Below are positions 40,599 to 49,793 of a stretch of DNA of 64,000 nucleotides, piece by piece. The DNA lies in contig NZ_NIDE01000001.1 in NCBI RefSeq assembly GCF_002197845.1, positions 434,001-498,000 of the forward strand. Reading direction: 5' to 3'. Made by a program: the position numbers and the translations under genes. How positions within the stretch are numbered: the stretch's first letter is position 1; the number at the start of each line of letters is the position of its first letter. The notes below the pieces were generated by a model. The model saw only the letters and a list, made by a program, of their open reading frames with translations. It was not told the DNA's origin and made no database searches. Source of the stretch: Fimbriiglobus ruber (GTDB lineage: Bacteria; Planctomycetota; Planctomycetia; Gemmatales; Gemmataceae).

Positions 40599-42467
40599 AT
40601 GGCCGAATGGCAACGCACCCTCACCTGTGGCGACCTCCGCGACACGCACGTCGGGCAGACCGTGACCTTGAACGGGTGGGTACTCACGACCCGGAATTTC
40701 AACAATCAGATCTTCATCGACTTGAAAGACCGCTACGGACTCACGCAGGTCGTGTTCGAGGATGATTCCGCTGAACTGTACGCCACGGCGAATAAGCTCC
40801 GGAAAGAGTTCTGCGTGTCCGTGCGCGGCGTCGTGCGGCCCCGGCTTACGGGTAAGGAACGGGCGGACATCGCGACCGGGGCGGTCGAGGTGAAGGCCGA
40901 GAAGGTGGAAGTGCTAAACGCCTGCCCCACCCTACCTTTCGAGATCAACGAGTTCGGCAGCGAACTGGCGAACGAAGACATCCGCCTTCAGTACCGCTAC
41001 CTCGACCTTCGCCGGAAGTCGCTGCAAAACATCCTGATCCTGCGCCACCGGCTCTGCAAAACTATCCGCGACTTCCTCGACACCCGCGGATTCCTGGAAG
41101 TGGAGACGCCGCTCCTGGGCAAAAGTACGCCGGAAGGCGCGCGGGATTACCTCGTGCCCAGCCGGGTGTACAACGGCGAGTTCTTCGCGCTGCCGCAGTC
41201 GCCGCAGTTGTACAAGCAACTGCTGATGATCTCGGGCTACGACAAGTATTTCCAGATCGCCCGCTGCCTCCGCGACGAAGACCTCCGCGCCGACCGGCAG
41301 CCGGAGTTCACCCAACTCGACCTCGAAATGTCGTTCGTCGAACGCGACGACATTCTGGGCCTGATGGAGCAACTGGCCGCGGAAATCTTCGACCAGTGTC
41401 ATGGGGTGAAGATCCCATTGCCCTTCCCGCGGATGAAGTTCGCGGACGCCGTGGCGAAATACGGCAGCGACAAGCCCGACCTCCGCTTCGGCCTGGAGAT
41501 CGTGGACATCGGCGACATCGCGGCCGAGTCCGAGTTCACCGTGTTCAAGAGCGTCCTCGCGGAAGGCGGGATCGTCCGCGGCATCAACGCGAAGGGCGGG
41601 GCCGCCAAGTTCACGAACACCGCACTCAAGCCCGGCGGGGAACTGCCGAAGGTCGTCGAAACCTACAAGGCCAAGGGCCTCGCGTGGATGAAGTACGAGG
41701 GGGACAAGTTCACCGGCTCGATCGAGAAGTTCTTCCCGGACGCCGTCAAAGCCAAGATTAAGGAACGACTGAACGTCGAGCCCGGCGACCTCGTGCTGTT
41801 CGTCGCGGACAAGGAGGCGGTCGTCTGCGACGCGCTCGGCGCGCTGCGGATTCACGTCGCCTCAGCAATGAAGTTGTACCGGAACTGGTGGGAAGAGAAG
41901 GCCGAGTACGAGGCGACGGAGGCGGCCGCGGCCAAGAAGGAGAAGCGAGCCCCGAAGCCGTTCCAGCTGCGGCCCGACCACTTCAACTTCCTGTGGGTGG
42001 TCGATTTCCCGATGTTCATGTTCGACGCTGACGAAAAGCGGTGGGTCGCGATTCACCACCCGTTCACCGCCCCGATGGACGACGACGTGGCGAACCTGGA
42101 GTCCGAACCCGGCAAGGCCCGGGCCAAGGCTTACGACATGGTGTTGAATGGCTACGAAGTCGGCGGCGGCAGCATTCGTATCCACCGGCAAGACGTGCAA
42201 TCGCTCGTCTTCAAGATGCTGGGCATGGACCCCGCGGACGCGAAGGCCCGGTTCGGCTTCCTGCTGGATGCCCTCCAGAGCGGCGCCCCGCCCCACGGCG
42301 GCATCGCCCTCGGTCTGGACCGCTGGTGCATGATCCTGGCCGGCACGACGAATATTCGCGACGTGATCGCGTTCCCGAAGAACAAACAAGCGCGGGATCT
42401 CATGACGGGTGCGCCGGCCACGGTCGAACCGCGGCAACTCAAGGATCTCGGCATCAAATTGACGTGA
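40599..42467 (+). CDS. aspS: Aspartyl-tRNA synthetase
   Basis: 622 aa from ATG 40599 (MAEWQRTLTCGDLRDTHVGQ), the usual start of the bacterial-type enzyme; the open frame upstream is not protein-like. It charges tRNA-Asp (possibly also tRNA-Asn) in the cytosol. The OB-fold anticodon domain comes first (TLNGWVLTTRNFNNQIFIDL), then class II motifs: RYLDLRR, the flipping-loop sequence TPEGARDYLVPSR, PQSPQLYKQLLM, FQIARCLRDEDLRADRQPEF and motif 3 GGIALGLDRWCMILAG. The GAD insertion domain covers about residues 290-430. A Lys/Ala-rich insertion (YEATEAAAAKKEKRAPKPFQ) is an oddity of this copy. Stands alone. Confidence 0.97.
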   Translation: MAEWQRTLTCGDLRDTHVGQTVTLNGWVLTTRNFNNQIFIDLKDRYGLTQVVFEDDSAELYATANKLRKEFCVSVRGVVRPRLTGKERADIATGAVEVKAEKVEVLNACPTLPFEINEFGSELANEDIRLQYRYLDLRRKSLQNILILRHRLCKTIRDFLDTRGFLEVETPLLGKSTPEGARDYLVPSRVYNGEFFALPQSPQLYKQLLMISGYDKYFQIARCLRDEDLRADRQPEFTQLDLEMSFVERDDILGLMEQLAAEIFDQCHGVKIPLPFPRMKFADAVAKYGSDKPDLRFGLEIVDIGDIAAESEFTVFKSVLAEGGIVRGINAKGGAAKFTNTALKPGGELPKVVETYKAKGLAWMKYEGDKFTGSIEKFFPDAVKAKIKERLNVEPGDLVLFVADKEAVVCDALGALRIHVASAMKLYRNWWEEKAEYEATEAAAAKKEKRAPKPFQLRPDHFNFLWVVDFPMFMFDADEKRWVAIHHPFTAPMDDDVANLESEPGKARAKAYDMVLNGYEVGGGSIRIHRQDVQSLVFKMLGMDPADAKARFGFLLDALQSGAPPHGGIALGLDRWCMILAGTTNIRDVIAFPKNKQARDLMTGAPATVEPRQLKDLGIKLT

Positions 42468-42485
42468 TCTGGATGATGGGCCGAT

Positions 42486-42551
42486 GTAGGGCACGCAATA
42501 GCGTGTCGTCGCTTCCCGCAGGGAGTAACGGCACGTTAATACGTGCCCTAC
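42486..42551. repeat. Imperfect 23-bp inverted repeat of the GTAGGGCACG word
   Basis: Arms 42486-42508 and 42529-42551 match at 19 of 23 positions with a 20-bp spacer. A single copy of the left-arm wording occurs at 23058-23088. It is placed 18 bp after the aspS stop. The rest of the 42468-42829 gap contains the hairpin at 42763 and no gene. Confidence 0.7.
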
Positions 42552-42762
42552 AAAAAGTTAGGAATGTGGGGCACAAGGAATCCCGGCCCCACAGCCCAGA
42601 CGTGTCGGTCGGTCGCGATCAGAACTTGAGCAAAAAATGGAAAAAAGGATTCGGGCCGCGCAAGTCTCCGATCTTGTCCCGTTTACTAGCCGATTGCTTG
42701 GGTTCCGCGGTGAAAGCCGACGGAGCCGATTAACTTTGGCACTAACTCTTCCCCAGAGTTGC

Positions 42763-42790
42763 CGGCCGCCGGGAATGTTCCCGGCGGCCG
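42763..42790. terminator. Bidirectional terminator-like hairpin between aspS and the 75-aa gene
   Basis: CGGCCGCCGGGAA and TTCCCGGCGGCCG form a perfect 13-bp stem with a 2-nt loop, between two convergent genes. The T-run is poor on both sides, so efficiency is uncertain. Confidence 0.55.
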
Positions 42791-42829
42791 TAATTCGTTG
42801 AGGGAGATCAGCCCGGCCAGTCGGACTCG

Positions 42830-43057
42830 TTAGATAGCCGCACACAATTCGGCGGCCACCGACTTGCTCACTTTGCCGCTGGCGCGGTTCGCGACCGCCG
42901 GTGTGTCGCGGAGGATCGACTCTTTCACCCGCTGGGTCATTTGCAGAACAAACGCCATGTCGCGGAGAGTGTTGCGGACGGCCGAATCGCCCGTGGTCGT
43001 GGCTTGGGTCAGCGGGGCGAACTGCGTATGCGTGGTATGGGTATGAACTTGGGTCAT
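42830..43057 (-). CDS. Small hypothetical protein (75 aa)
   Basis: ATG 43057 follows a strong ribosome site (ccaggagctaaca on the minus strand), which supports it as a real gene. The protein begins with a Thr/His-rich segment (MTQVHTHTTHTQFAPLTQAT) and continues with a likely amphipathic helix (NTLRDMAFVLQMTQRVKESI) and an Ala/Ser/Lys-rich end. It has no signal peptide, Cys cluster or recognised domain. Isolated and monocistronic, with a hairpin downstream. Confidence 0.6.
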   Translation of the reverse strand: MTQVHTHTTHTQFAPLTQATTTGDSAVRNTLRDMAFVLQMTQRVKESILRDTPAVANRASGKVSKSVAAELCAAI

Positions 43058-43350
43058 TGTTAGCTCCTGGTTTGTTGAGTACGATTTACCTCATTGCACC
43101 CCCGATGCCAATTCGCGGTGATTGCCAGTCTCGACCCCTATTTGTATCGCAAGTTGCTACTGATTCAGAAGATAGAAATCCACAACAGCAAAAATCCTGA
43201 ACGACGTCAGATTGTATCTCCTATCAGGCCCACTGTAACTTCTTCCACTTGAGGGAAAGGGTACAAAATCCGTTCAATCACTACGACCGTTTTGATAACC
43301 GAAGTCTCCTGTCACTTACCTACTTACCTTCTCCCGTGAAGGCTCCCCCG
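43058..43350. other. Divergent promoter region, 75-aa gene and VIT1-like gene
   Basis: 293 bp between divergent starts, relatively AT-rich. Both promoters must lie here. On the minus strand a TTGGCA and a weak TAAATC are 17 bp apart, a poor -10 match, so I do not call a promoter. Confidence 0.3.
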
Positions 43351-44046
43351 ATGCCGTCAACCCCCCATATTGAGAAACACTTCACCTCGTCCGACACGGT
43401 GCGAGACATCGTCATCGGGATGGCCGACGGGCTGACGGTGCCGTTCGCCTTGGCCGCGGGGCTGTCGGGTGCCGTGGACGCCACGCGGGTCGTCATCGCC
43501 GCGGGGTTGGCCGAAGTTGCGGCCGGGTCGATCGCGATGGGACTGGGTGGTTATTTGGCCGCACGGACGGATGCCGAACACTACGCGTCCGAAAAAGCCC
43601 GCGAAGAACGCGAAACGAATGAAGTGCCGGAGGTCGAGGCGGCCGAAGTTGCGGAAATCTTCCGGGGGTACGGACTGGCGCCGGAAACGGTTACTGCCGT
43701 GGTCGACGCCATCCGATCCGACCGGACGAAGTGGGTCGACTTTATGATGCGGTTTGAACTCGGCCTCGAAGAGCCCGACCCGCGCCGGGCGAGTCGCAGC
43801 GCGATTACGATCGCCTCGTCGTACATCGCGGGCGGCCTGATCCCGCTCGCCCCGTATTTCTTCTTGCCGAACGCCCGGGAAGGGTTGGCCGTATCGACGG
43901 CCGTGACATTACTGGCCTTGCTCGTCTTCGGGTACGTCAAGGGCCGGTTCACGACCGACCGCCCGGTGAGAAGTGCGTGGCAGACGGTCACTGTCGGCGG
44001 GCTCGCGGCCGCCGCGGCATTCGTGATCGCGAAACTTGTCGCGTAA
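43351..44046 (+). CDS. VIT1/CCC1-family transporter
   Basis: 231 aa from ATG 43351 (MPSTPHIEKHF); the in-frame ATG at 43249 gives an unlikely hydrophilic extension. The first membrane block is the family signature RDIVIGMADGLTVPFALAAG LSGA (written in two parts), followed by VIAAGLAEVAAGSIAMGLGG YLAARTDAEHY. The central soluble part (EVPEVEAAEVAEIFRGYGL, FMMRFELGLEEPDPRRASRS) and three C-terminal helices complete the fold. Members move Fe(II) or Mn(II) across membranes in exchange for protons. The metal is not predictable from sequence. Not in an operon. Confidence 0.88.
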   Translation: MPSTPHIEKHFTSSDTVRDIVIGMADGLTVPFALAAGLSGAVDATRVVIAAGLAEVAAGSIAMGLGGYLAARTDAEHYASEKAREERETNEVPEVEAAEVAEIFRGYGLAPETVTAVVDAIRSDRTKWVDFMMRFELGLEEPDPRRASRSAITIASSYIAGGLIPLAPYFFLPNAREGLAVSTAVTLLALLVFGYVKGRFTTDRPVRSAWQTVTVGGLAAAAAFVIAKLVA

Positions 44047-44256
44047 AGGGACTTCTTGGTCAACGTACCTTTCCGCTATGCTTCTTCGCGAACGGGACGA
44101 GTTTCAGGAACGCGGAGAGGGCCGGGCCGGTTCCGCGTCCAACTTCTCCTGCGGGGCGTCGACCTGGATCTTCAGGAGCCGGAGTTCGGGTCCGTCTGGT
44201 GGCCGAGGTAGTAAACGTTCAGAGCCGGTGCCCGGACTTACTCACCAGAATACGCT

Positions 44257-45471
44257 CTACTCCCACACCGCCGTCTGTCCCGTGCGCAAAGCCCGGTTTG
44301 CCAGGTGGGCGGCGCTGGCAGACGACACGCCGGCCGCGATGGGGGCGACCGGCTCCTTCCGCGAGCGGACGCAGTCAATCCAGTTCTGGAGGTGGAGCAG
44401 TTCGCCGTCCGGCTTGTCGTAGAAGTCGGCGCCGGGCGGGCCGCTACCGAGGATTTCTTGGAGCGGCTCGACCTTCTTGTTCCGTTCGGGGATGACCTCG
44501 ATCCGGCCGCGGTCCAAGTAAATCGTGGCGTCGGTGCCGAGGAACTCGATCCGCGCCGCGTTGCGGGCGTTGCTGAACGTCCCCTCGAAGTGCATCTGGA
44601 TGTCGCCCGGGTACGTGAGCAGTGTTTGCACGGTGTCCGGCGTCTCCCACACGTCCTTGGCGACGAAATGCTCGCCGATGCTCACGGCTTTATTCGGGTG
44701 GTCGACATCTAGTACCCAGTGCGCGACGTCGACCCAGTGAACCATCAGGTCGGTGAAGATGCCGCCGCCGAAATCCCAGAACCACCGCCAGTTCCGGAAC
44801 CGGTACTCGTCGAACGGCTGATCCTTCGCGGTGCCTACGAAGGTTTTCCAGTCGACACTCTTCGGGTCGACGCCGAGGGGAAATCGTTTCACGCGGTCCG
44901 TGCTCCGGTTCCAACTCATTTTGACTTTGAGAACCTTGCCGATCTTCCCCGCGCGGACGAGGTCTCGCGCCATGGCGATGTGCGGCATACTCCGCTGCTG
45001 CGTGCCGACCTGAACCACGCGCTTGGCCTTCGCCTGGGCTTCGAGGACGGCTTTCCCTTCGCTCAGGTCGTGCGTCAGCGGTTTCTCAACATACACGTCC
45101 TTGCCGGCGGCGAGCGCGGCGATGGTCAGTGGCACGTGCCAGTGGTCCGGGCTTCCGATCAGGACGGCGTGAACGTCCTTGTTGTCGAGTAATTCCTGGT
45201 ACTTCTTGGTCGTGGTGGCTTGAGGGTCAACGAGTTTCTTCCCTTCAGCCAACGCCACGTCCCACACGTCGCAGACGGCCGCGATGCGAATGTTTTCGAT
45301 CTTGGTCAGCGACTTCATCAGGTGCCGCGCGCGGCCGCCTGACCCGATCACGCCGACCTGAATCGCGTCGTTCGCCGGGAACGCGGTCGCCACCGACCCG
45401 GAAACGGCTGCCGCGGTTGCGGTGCCCGCGGCAACGAGAAAGGACCGACGCGTTTGCTGTGGGAGAGTCAT
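44257..45471 (-). CDS. Gfo/Idh/MocA-family oxidoreductase, Tat-exported
   Basis: 404 aa from ATG 45471, giving a Tat leader TRRSFLVAAGTATAAAVSGS; the frame upstream to 45537 is not needed. The Rossmann domain has IQVGVIGSGGRARHLMKSL, IAAVCDVWDVALAEGKKLV and AVLIGSPDHWHVPLTIAALA, and the family block AGKDVYVEKPLTHDLSEGKA has the EKP motif with the catalytic Lys. The second domain contains NWRWFWDFGGGIFTDLMVHW and VDVAHWVLDVD. NAD(P)-dependent sugar or inositol oxidoreductase type; substrate unknown. It differs from the QKP-bearing family member at 18038 by keeping the Glu. Confidence 0.92.
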   Translation of the reverse strand: MTLPQQTRRSFLVAAGTATAAAVSGSVATAFPANDAIQVGVIGSGGRARHLMKSLTKIENIRIAAVCDVWDVALAEGKKLVDPQATTTKKYQELLDNKDVHAVLIGSPDHWHVPLTIAALAAGKDVYVEKPLTHDLSEGKAVLEAQAKAKRVVQVGTQQRSMPHIAMARDLVRAGKIGKVLKVKMSWNRSTDRVKRFPLGVDPKSVDWKTFVGTAKDQPFDEYRFRNWRWFWDFGGGIFTDLMVHWVDVAHWVLDVDHPNKAVSIGEHFVAKDVWETPDTVQTLLTYPGDIQMHFEGTFSNARNAARIEFLGTDATIYLDRGRIEVIPERNKKVEPLQEILGSGPPGADFYDKPDGELLHLQNWIDCVRSRKEPVAPIAAGVSSASAAHLANRALRTGQTAVWE

Positions 45472-45584
45472 CGTGGGAGTACCGGGCTGGTTTGGGGTGA
45501 ACGGGAGAGTGCGTTTCCTACATTCCCAGAACTGCACGCCGTCTGCAAGGTGCCCGCCAGCGATCGGAATCGGTCGAACGCCTG

Positions 45585-46526
45585 TTATCTGAATATTTCA
45601 CGCATCCGTCGCAGTGGCCGCGTGTAATCGTCCCAGCTCAGGCCGTCCACGGTCACTGAGGGTTTTCCAACGACGCCGTCAACGAGCGGGCCGTCGCGCA
45701 CCATGACTTCGAGGATGGCTCGCTCTCGGTCTGGGTCAAACAAGTCGGCCGGAAGATCTGCCCCCCGCACCATATAAACACCCGCCGCGAGCGCGTACGC
45801 GCCCCAATTACTCACACCTGAGACGATGAGGAAGTCCGTCGGCACGCGGCAGTGGATCGCTGCCCCGTTCGGGACGTTTTTGACGATCGTCTCGTGTGAG
45901 ACCTTACCCATGCCGATCTCGTTGCCGCCGTCGCCGACGCCGATCGTGCGAACGCGGTTGAACTGCGACTGCGCGAACACCACTTCCACGGGCGCGGTCA
46001 GGTCGGTGATGTCGCGGCCGCGCATCGTGTGGCAGCGTCCGTCCTCGGCCGGGCCAGGCCGCTCCAGCGCGAGATAATGCGAGCGCCGCCGCTTCGGGCC
46101 GGGCACTTTGGGAACGACGTGGACCATCCGGTCGCGCCGGCCGCCCGGGTCTGGTGCCGGATCCCAGGCAGTAATGTCCATCTCCGTGAAGCCGGACGCG
46201 GTTAACCCACTAGTTAACGCTTTCTCGCACCACCGCTCGGCAGAGATGCCGACGTGAACACCGAGCGGAATCAATGCACGGGCGAGAAAGACAGCCCCGA
46301 GTGGGCCGTCGGTTTCGGCCGCGGGCGGCGTCGAGGTCGGGATGAAGAAGCCGGTAAATATGTCGACCGCCGGTTCCGGGTGGTCCGCGAGGCTCCGGCA
46401 CGTGGCGGCGAAATCGCCGGGAAAAGCGTTGAACAGATTGTCGTCCGGATCGTGAGCCAGCCCGCGGTTGCCGGGGTCGGTCTGGACCGCCGCCAGGATC
46501 GCCGCCAGTTTCTCGTCGATGGTCAT
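45585..46526 (-). CDS. DUF4392 protein (D-glutamate cyclase-like)
   Basis: 313 aa from ATG 46526 (MTIDEKLAAILAAVQTDPGN), whose first base is shared with the stop of the upstream gene (TGATG), so translation is coupled. The DUF4392 signature is strong: FTGFFIPTSTPPAAETDGPL, IGVGDGGNEIGMGKVSHETI, and SGVSNWGAYALAAGVYMVRG. The eukaryotic relative DGLUCY is a mitochondrial D-glutamate cyclase producing 5-oxo-D-proline; a similar role is likely but not shown. Third gene of the minus-strand unit amidase, pseudouridine synthase, DUF4392. An amidase next to it could act on related amide or lactam compounds (inference). Confidence 0.85.
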   Translation of the reverse strand: MTIDEKLAAILAAVQTDPGNRGLAHDPDDNLFNAFPGDFAATCRSLADHPEPAVDIFTGFFIPTSTPPAAETDGPLGAVFLARALIPLGVHVGISAERWCEKALTSGLTASGFTEMDITAWDPAPDPGGRRDRMVHVVPKVPGPKRRRSHYLALERPGPAEDGRCHTMRGRDITDLTAPVEVVFAQSQFNRVRTIGVGDGGNEIGMGKVSHETIVKNVPNGAAIHCRVPTDFLIVSGVSNWGAYALAAGVYMVRGADLPADLFDPDRERAILEVMVRDGPLVDGVVGKPSVTVDGLSWDDYTRPLRRMREIFR

Positions 46527-47239
46527 CAAGTTTTTCCGCCGAGGAGCCGCGCGAACCTGCCGCGCCAGTGGTGTGGAATTTCGGCCGTCATCGCGACCGG
46601 GTTGCCCTGCGTGGGGTGCAATACGGTGAGCGACCGGGCGTGTAACGCGATCGCCGGGCCGAGGCTGTGGGGCGAGCCGTACTTGGTGTCGCCGTAGATC
46701 GGGCTGCCGCGGGAGGCGAGTTGGACGCGGAGTTGGTGCTTCCGGCCCGTGTGCGGCCGCAGTTCGAGCCACACCAGACCGGCGGCCCGGCCGCGAACCT
46801 GGAACAGCAGCCGGGCCGGCTTCGCCCCGGGCGTATCGGCGGGCACCACGTTGACACGATGCGCCGCATCGTCGTGAAACAGCCAGTCGTCGAGTGACCC
46901 GGTTTCCTGCGACGCCCACGGCGCCCGGTCGCTTTGTTCCACCACAGCCCAATAGACCTTTTCGACCGCCCCCTCGCGGAACTGCTCAGAGAGCCTGGCC
47001 GCCCCTTTACTCGTCCGCGCGAAGATCAAACAGCCGCTCACCGGCTTGTCGAGCCGGTGGACGACGCCGAGGAAGACGTTGCCGGGCTTGTTGTATTTTT
47101 CCTTGAGATACGCCTTCACCAACCGGTCGACCGTCTCGTCCTCGCCGTCGAAGTGGGCAGACGGCCACCCGCTCGGCTTGTTCACGCCGATGAGGTGGTT
47201 GTCTTCCAGCAGGATGTCGAGCGCGTCGGCGAAGGACAT
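46526..47239 (-). CDS. RluA-family pseudouridine synthase
   Basis: 237 aa from ATG 47239, preceded by an excellent ribosome site (aggagg 5 bp upstream on the minus strand). The catalytic block is FLGVVHRLDKPVSGCLIF with Asp64 as nucleophile in HRLD. KPSGWPSAHF, WLELRPHTGRKHQLRVQLAS and PIYGDTKYGSP are the other conserved parts. There is no S4 domain, so it is of the short RluA/YqcB type that modifies rRNA or tRNA. The target uridine cannot be read from sequence. It is in an operon, 13 bp after the amidase gene and overlapping the DUF4392 start. Confidence 0.92.
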   Translation of the reverse strand: MSFADALDILLEDNHLIGVNKPSGWPSAHFDGEDETVDRLVKAYLKEKYNKPGNVFLGVVHRLDKPVSGCLIFARTSKGAARLSEQFREGAVEKVYWAVVEQSDRAPWASQETGSLDDWLFHDDAAHRVNVVPADTPGAKPARLLFQVRGRAAGLVWLELRPHTGRKHQLRVQLASRGSPIYGDTKYGSPHSLGPAIALHARSLTVLHPTQGNPVAMTAEIPHHWRGRFARLLGGKT

Positions 47240-47252
47240 TACGCCTCCTGAG

Positions 47253-48647
47253 TTACAGCGGAAGCGCTCGCGGTTGATACGCGCCATCGAGTCGAAAAAC
47301 GTGATCGACCCACGCGGCACTCTCTAACAGATGTTCTTCATCCAGGGCACCTGAGATGAATTGCAGCGCCATCGGCATACCGTCTTGCGACCACCCGAGG
47401 GGGACGGAAACAGTGGGAAATCCCAGGTAGCTCCACGGAGAGTTGAACAGCGGGGAACCGGTCGTTGTGGGATCGGGAGCCAAGTCCGTCGTGGCCGGCG
47501 AGAGTTGTATTTCAATTCCGGCTCCGGTGTGGAAGTTTTCGTAAAGGGAAACCTCAAAGCAATCGGCTTCGTAGTATTCGGCGGCCGAGAGGATCAATCC
47601 TTCCTCGACGAGTGCAGTAATCTTTGGTGGATAATCTTCCGGGTGGCGGCGGAACCGCTCCCCGTGAACGCGTGCGGCCTCCACCGCCATTTTGATACGG
47701 TGGTTTCGAGTCACGTCGGCAAATCCAGGAAAGAGTGCGTGCTTCTTCACCGACGTCCGCGCGTGAGCGAGCGTCCTTAAATCTCTTTCACAACGAGATG
47801 CAAACTTCTGGATTTCTGGCGCGGCTTGCTCTTCAAAGAAATCTCCCAGGAAACCGAATCGCGGACGGGATCGTTCCTCTAATTCACCCCGCTCCAGGCG
47901 ACCGATCATTTTGTCGATCGCACCCACGCACTCGGGGATAGCTGCACGTTTAGATCTTGAATCGAGATGATCGTGACCGGCCATCGCCTGAAACACGACC
48001 GCCAGATCCCTCACACAGTTAGCCATCACCCCGACGTGATCCAGGCTCGGCGCCAGCGGCAGAACGCCGTTCACGCTGACCCGCCCGTAGGTCGGTTTCA
48101 GACTATACACGCCGCAGTAGCTCGCCGGCCGGGTGATCGAGCCGCCAGTCTGTGTGCCGAGGGCCGCGAGGCACATGCCGCACGCCACCGCGGCGGCCGA
48201 GCCGGAACTGCTGCCGCCCGGCGTGCGGTCGAGGTTCCACGGGTTGCGCGTCACCGGCGGGTCCATGAACGCATAAGGCGTCGTCACCGTCTTGCCCATG
48301 ATGATCGCGCCAGCCCGGTGCAACCGCTCGACGACCGTGGCGTCCCGGCGGGCGTAACTGTTGGCCCAGAGCTTCGAGCCGCAGCCGGTCGGCATGTCGT
48401 AAACGTCGATGATGTCCTTGATGCCGATGGGAATGCCGTGCAGCGGCCCGCGGTAGTGGCCGCGGGCGAGTTCGTCCGTAAGGTCACGGGCTTCCTTCCT
48501 GGCCCGGTCGCGGTCGAGGTGAACCCACGCGCGGACTCGGGCCTCATACCTGTCGACGCGCGCGAGGCACTGGTCGAGCAGGTCGACCGGCGAGAGCGTG
48601 CCCGCGCAGACGAGTGGGGCGGCGGCGGTGATGGTCAGCGGTTCCAC
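47253..48647 (-). CDS. Amidase-signature enzyme (GatA-like)
   Basis: 464 aa from GTG 48647. The Ser-cisSer-Lys triad of the amidase family is complete: Lys77 in PIGIKD, cis-Ser146 in TPGGSSSGSAAAVA, and nucleophile Ser170 in LGTQTGGSITRPASYCGV. It hydrolyses carboxamides; the exact substrate is unknown. It could be misread as GatA of the tRNA amidotransferase, but there are no gatB/gatC neighbours and the C-terminal part differs from GatA. First gene of the three-gene minus-strand operon. Confidence 0.9.
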   Translation of the reverse strand: MEPLTITAAAPLVCAGTLSPVDLLDQCLARVDRYEARVRAWVHLDRDRARKEARDLTDELARGHYRGPLHGIPIGIKDIIDVYDMPTGCGSKLWANSYARRDATVVERLHRAGAIIMGKTVTTPYAFMDPPVTRNPWNLDRTPGGSSSGSAAAVACGMCLAALGTQTGGSITRPASYCGVYSLKPTYGRVSVNGVLPLAPSLDHVGVMANCVRDLAVVFQAMAGHDHLDSRSKRAAIPECVGAIDKMIGRLERGELEERSRPRFGFLGDFFEEQAAPEIQKFASRCERDLRTLAHARTSVKKHALFPGFADVTRNHRIKMAVEAARVHGERFRRHPEDYPPKITALVEEGLILSAAEYYEADCFEVSLYENFHTGAGIEIQLSPATTDLAPDPTTTGSPLFNSPWSYLGFPTVSVPLGWSQDGMPMALQFISGALDEEHLLESAAWVDHVFRLDGAYQPRALPL

Positions 48648-48737
48648 TACTCACCAAGGCAGAGGCTACGGCCGGGCGCACCGATATAGTAATGGGAACT
48701 CGGACCGTTCAGAACAGGGCACTCTGGGTGTTTGCTA

Positions 48738-49757
48738 ATGGGTCACGCGGGAAAGGTCAAAATCGCCGTCCTCGGCGGCTCGGGATACACGGCCGTCGAA
48801 CTGATCAAAATTCTGCTGCGCCACCCGCACGCGGAAATCGTCGCGGTCACGTCGCGGGACGCCCAGCCGGTGTCCGACTACCACCCCAGCTTACTCGGCC
48901 GACTTGACCTCGTGTGTGAGCCCTTCGACGCAGCCGCGCTGAAGGCGAAGGGCGTGCAAGTCGCGTTCGGCTGTCTGCCGCACGGGGCGAGCATGGAAGC
49001 GGTCGCCCCGCTGCTGGACCAGGGAATCCGGGTCGTCGACCTGAGCGCGGATTACCGCCTCCGTGACCCGAACCTGTACGCTGAGTGGTACGGCGAGAGC
49101 CACCACGACACCAAGAACCTCGCCCACGCGGTTTACGGCCTGCCCGAGATTTACGGCGCGAACGTGCGGGACGCCCGACTGGTAGCGAACCCGGGGTGTT
49201 ACCCGCAGACGGGTATTCTCGGCCTCGCACCGCTGGTCGCCGGCAAGTTGATCGAGCAAACCGGCATCATCGTCAACAGCCTGAGCGGCGTGTCCGGCGC
49301 GGGACGGACACCGAAACTCGCTTACCATTTCCCCGAATGCAACGAGAGCGTGACTGCTTACAACGTCGGCAAGCACCGGCACACGCCCGAGATCGAGCAG
49401 GCGCTGACGCACGTGGGCGGGTCGCCGGTCCAGGTCATCTTCACGCCCCACCTGGTGCCGATGGACCGCGGCATTTTCAGCACGATTTACGCCACGCCGC
49501 TCCGCGCCGTCAGCGAGGCCGAAGTCCTGGCCCAGTACCGCGAGTATTACACCGGCAAGCCGTTCGTCCGCGTCCGCACCGGCCTGCCGTCGACAAAGGA
49601 CAGCGTGGGCTCGAACTTCATCGACCTCGCGGTGCGGGTCGTGCGCGGCAAAATCATCGTCCTCGCCAGCGAAGACAACCTGATCCGCGGCGCGAGCGGC
49701 GTCGCGGTGCAGAACTTCAACCTGATGCACGGCTTCGACGAGCGGATCGGGTTCTGA
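48738..49757 (+). CDS. argC: N-acetyl-gamma-glutamyl-phosphate reductase
   Basis: 339 aa from ATG 48738 (MGHAGKVKIAVLGGSGYTAV); TTG 48732 is a weaker alternative. It carries out the NADPH reduction step of arginine biosynthesis in the cytosol. The NADP-binding loop is VLGGSGYT (~11-18) and the catalytic Cys154 lies in VANPGCYPQTGI; VNSLSGVSGAGRTPKLAYHF and FTPHLVPMDRGIFSTIYA are the other conserved blocks. No other arg gene is nearby. Followed after 36 bp by a TIGR02996 gene, which may be co-transcribed. Confidence 0.97.
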   Translation: MGHAGKVKIAVLGGSGYTAVELIKILLRHPHAEIVAVTSRDAQPVSDYHPSLLGRLDLVCEPFDAAALKAKGVQVAFGCLPHGASMEAVAPLLDQGIRVVDLSADYRLRDPNLYAEWYGESHHDTKNLAHAVYGLPEIYGANVRDARLVANPGCYPQTGILGLAPLVAGKLIEQTGIIVNSLSGVSGAGRTPKLAYHFPECNESVTAYNVGKHRHTPEIEQALTHVGGSPVQVIFTPHLVPMDRGIFSTIYATPLRAVSEAEVLAQYREYYTGKPFVRVRTGLPSTKDSVGSNFIDLAVRVVRGKIIVLASEDNLIRGASGVAVQNFNLMHGFDERIGF

Positions 49758-49793
49758 TACGATTCGCTATTCCGCTCCCCGGCTGCCCGGCTC

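Noticed and set aside
47253-48647. gatA of the tRNA-dependent amidotransferase
   Set aside because: No gatB or gatC nearby and the C-terminal half differs; only the general amidase signature is supported.
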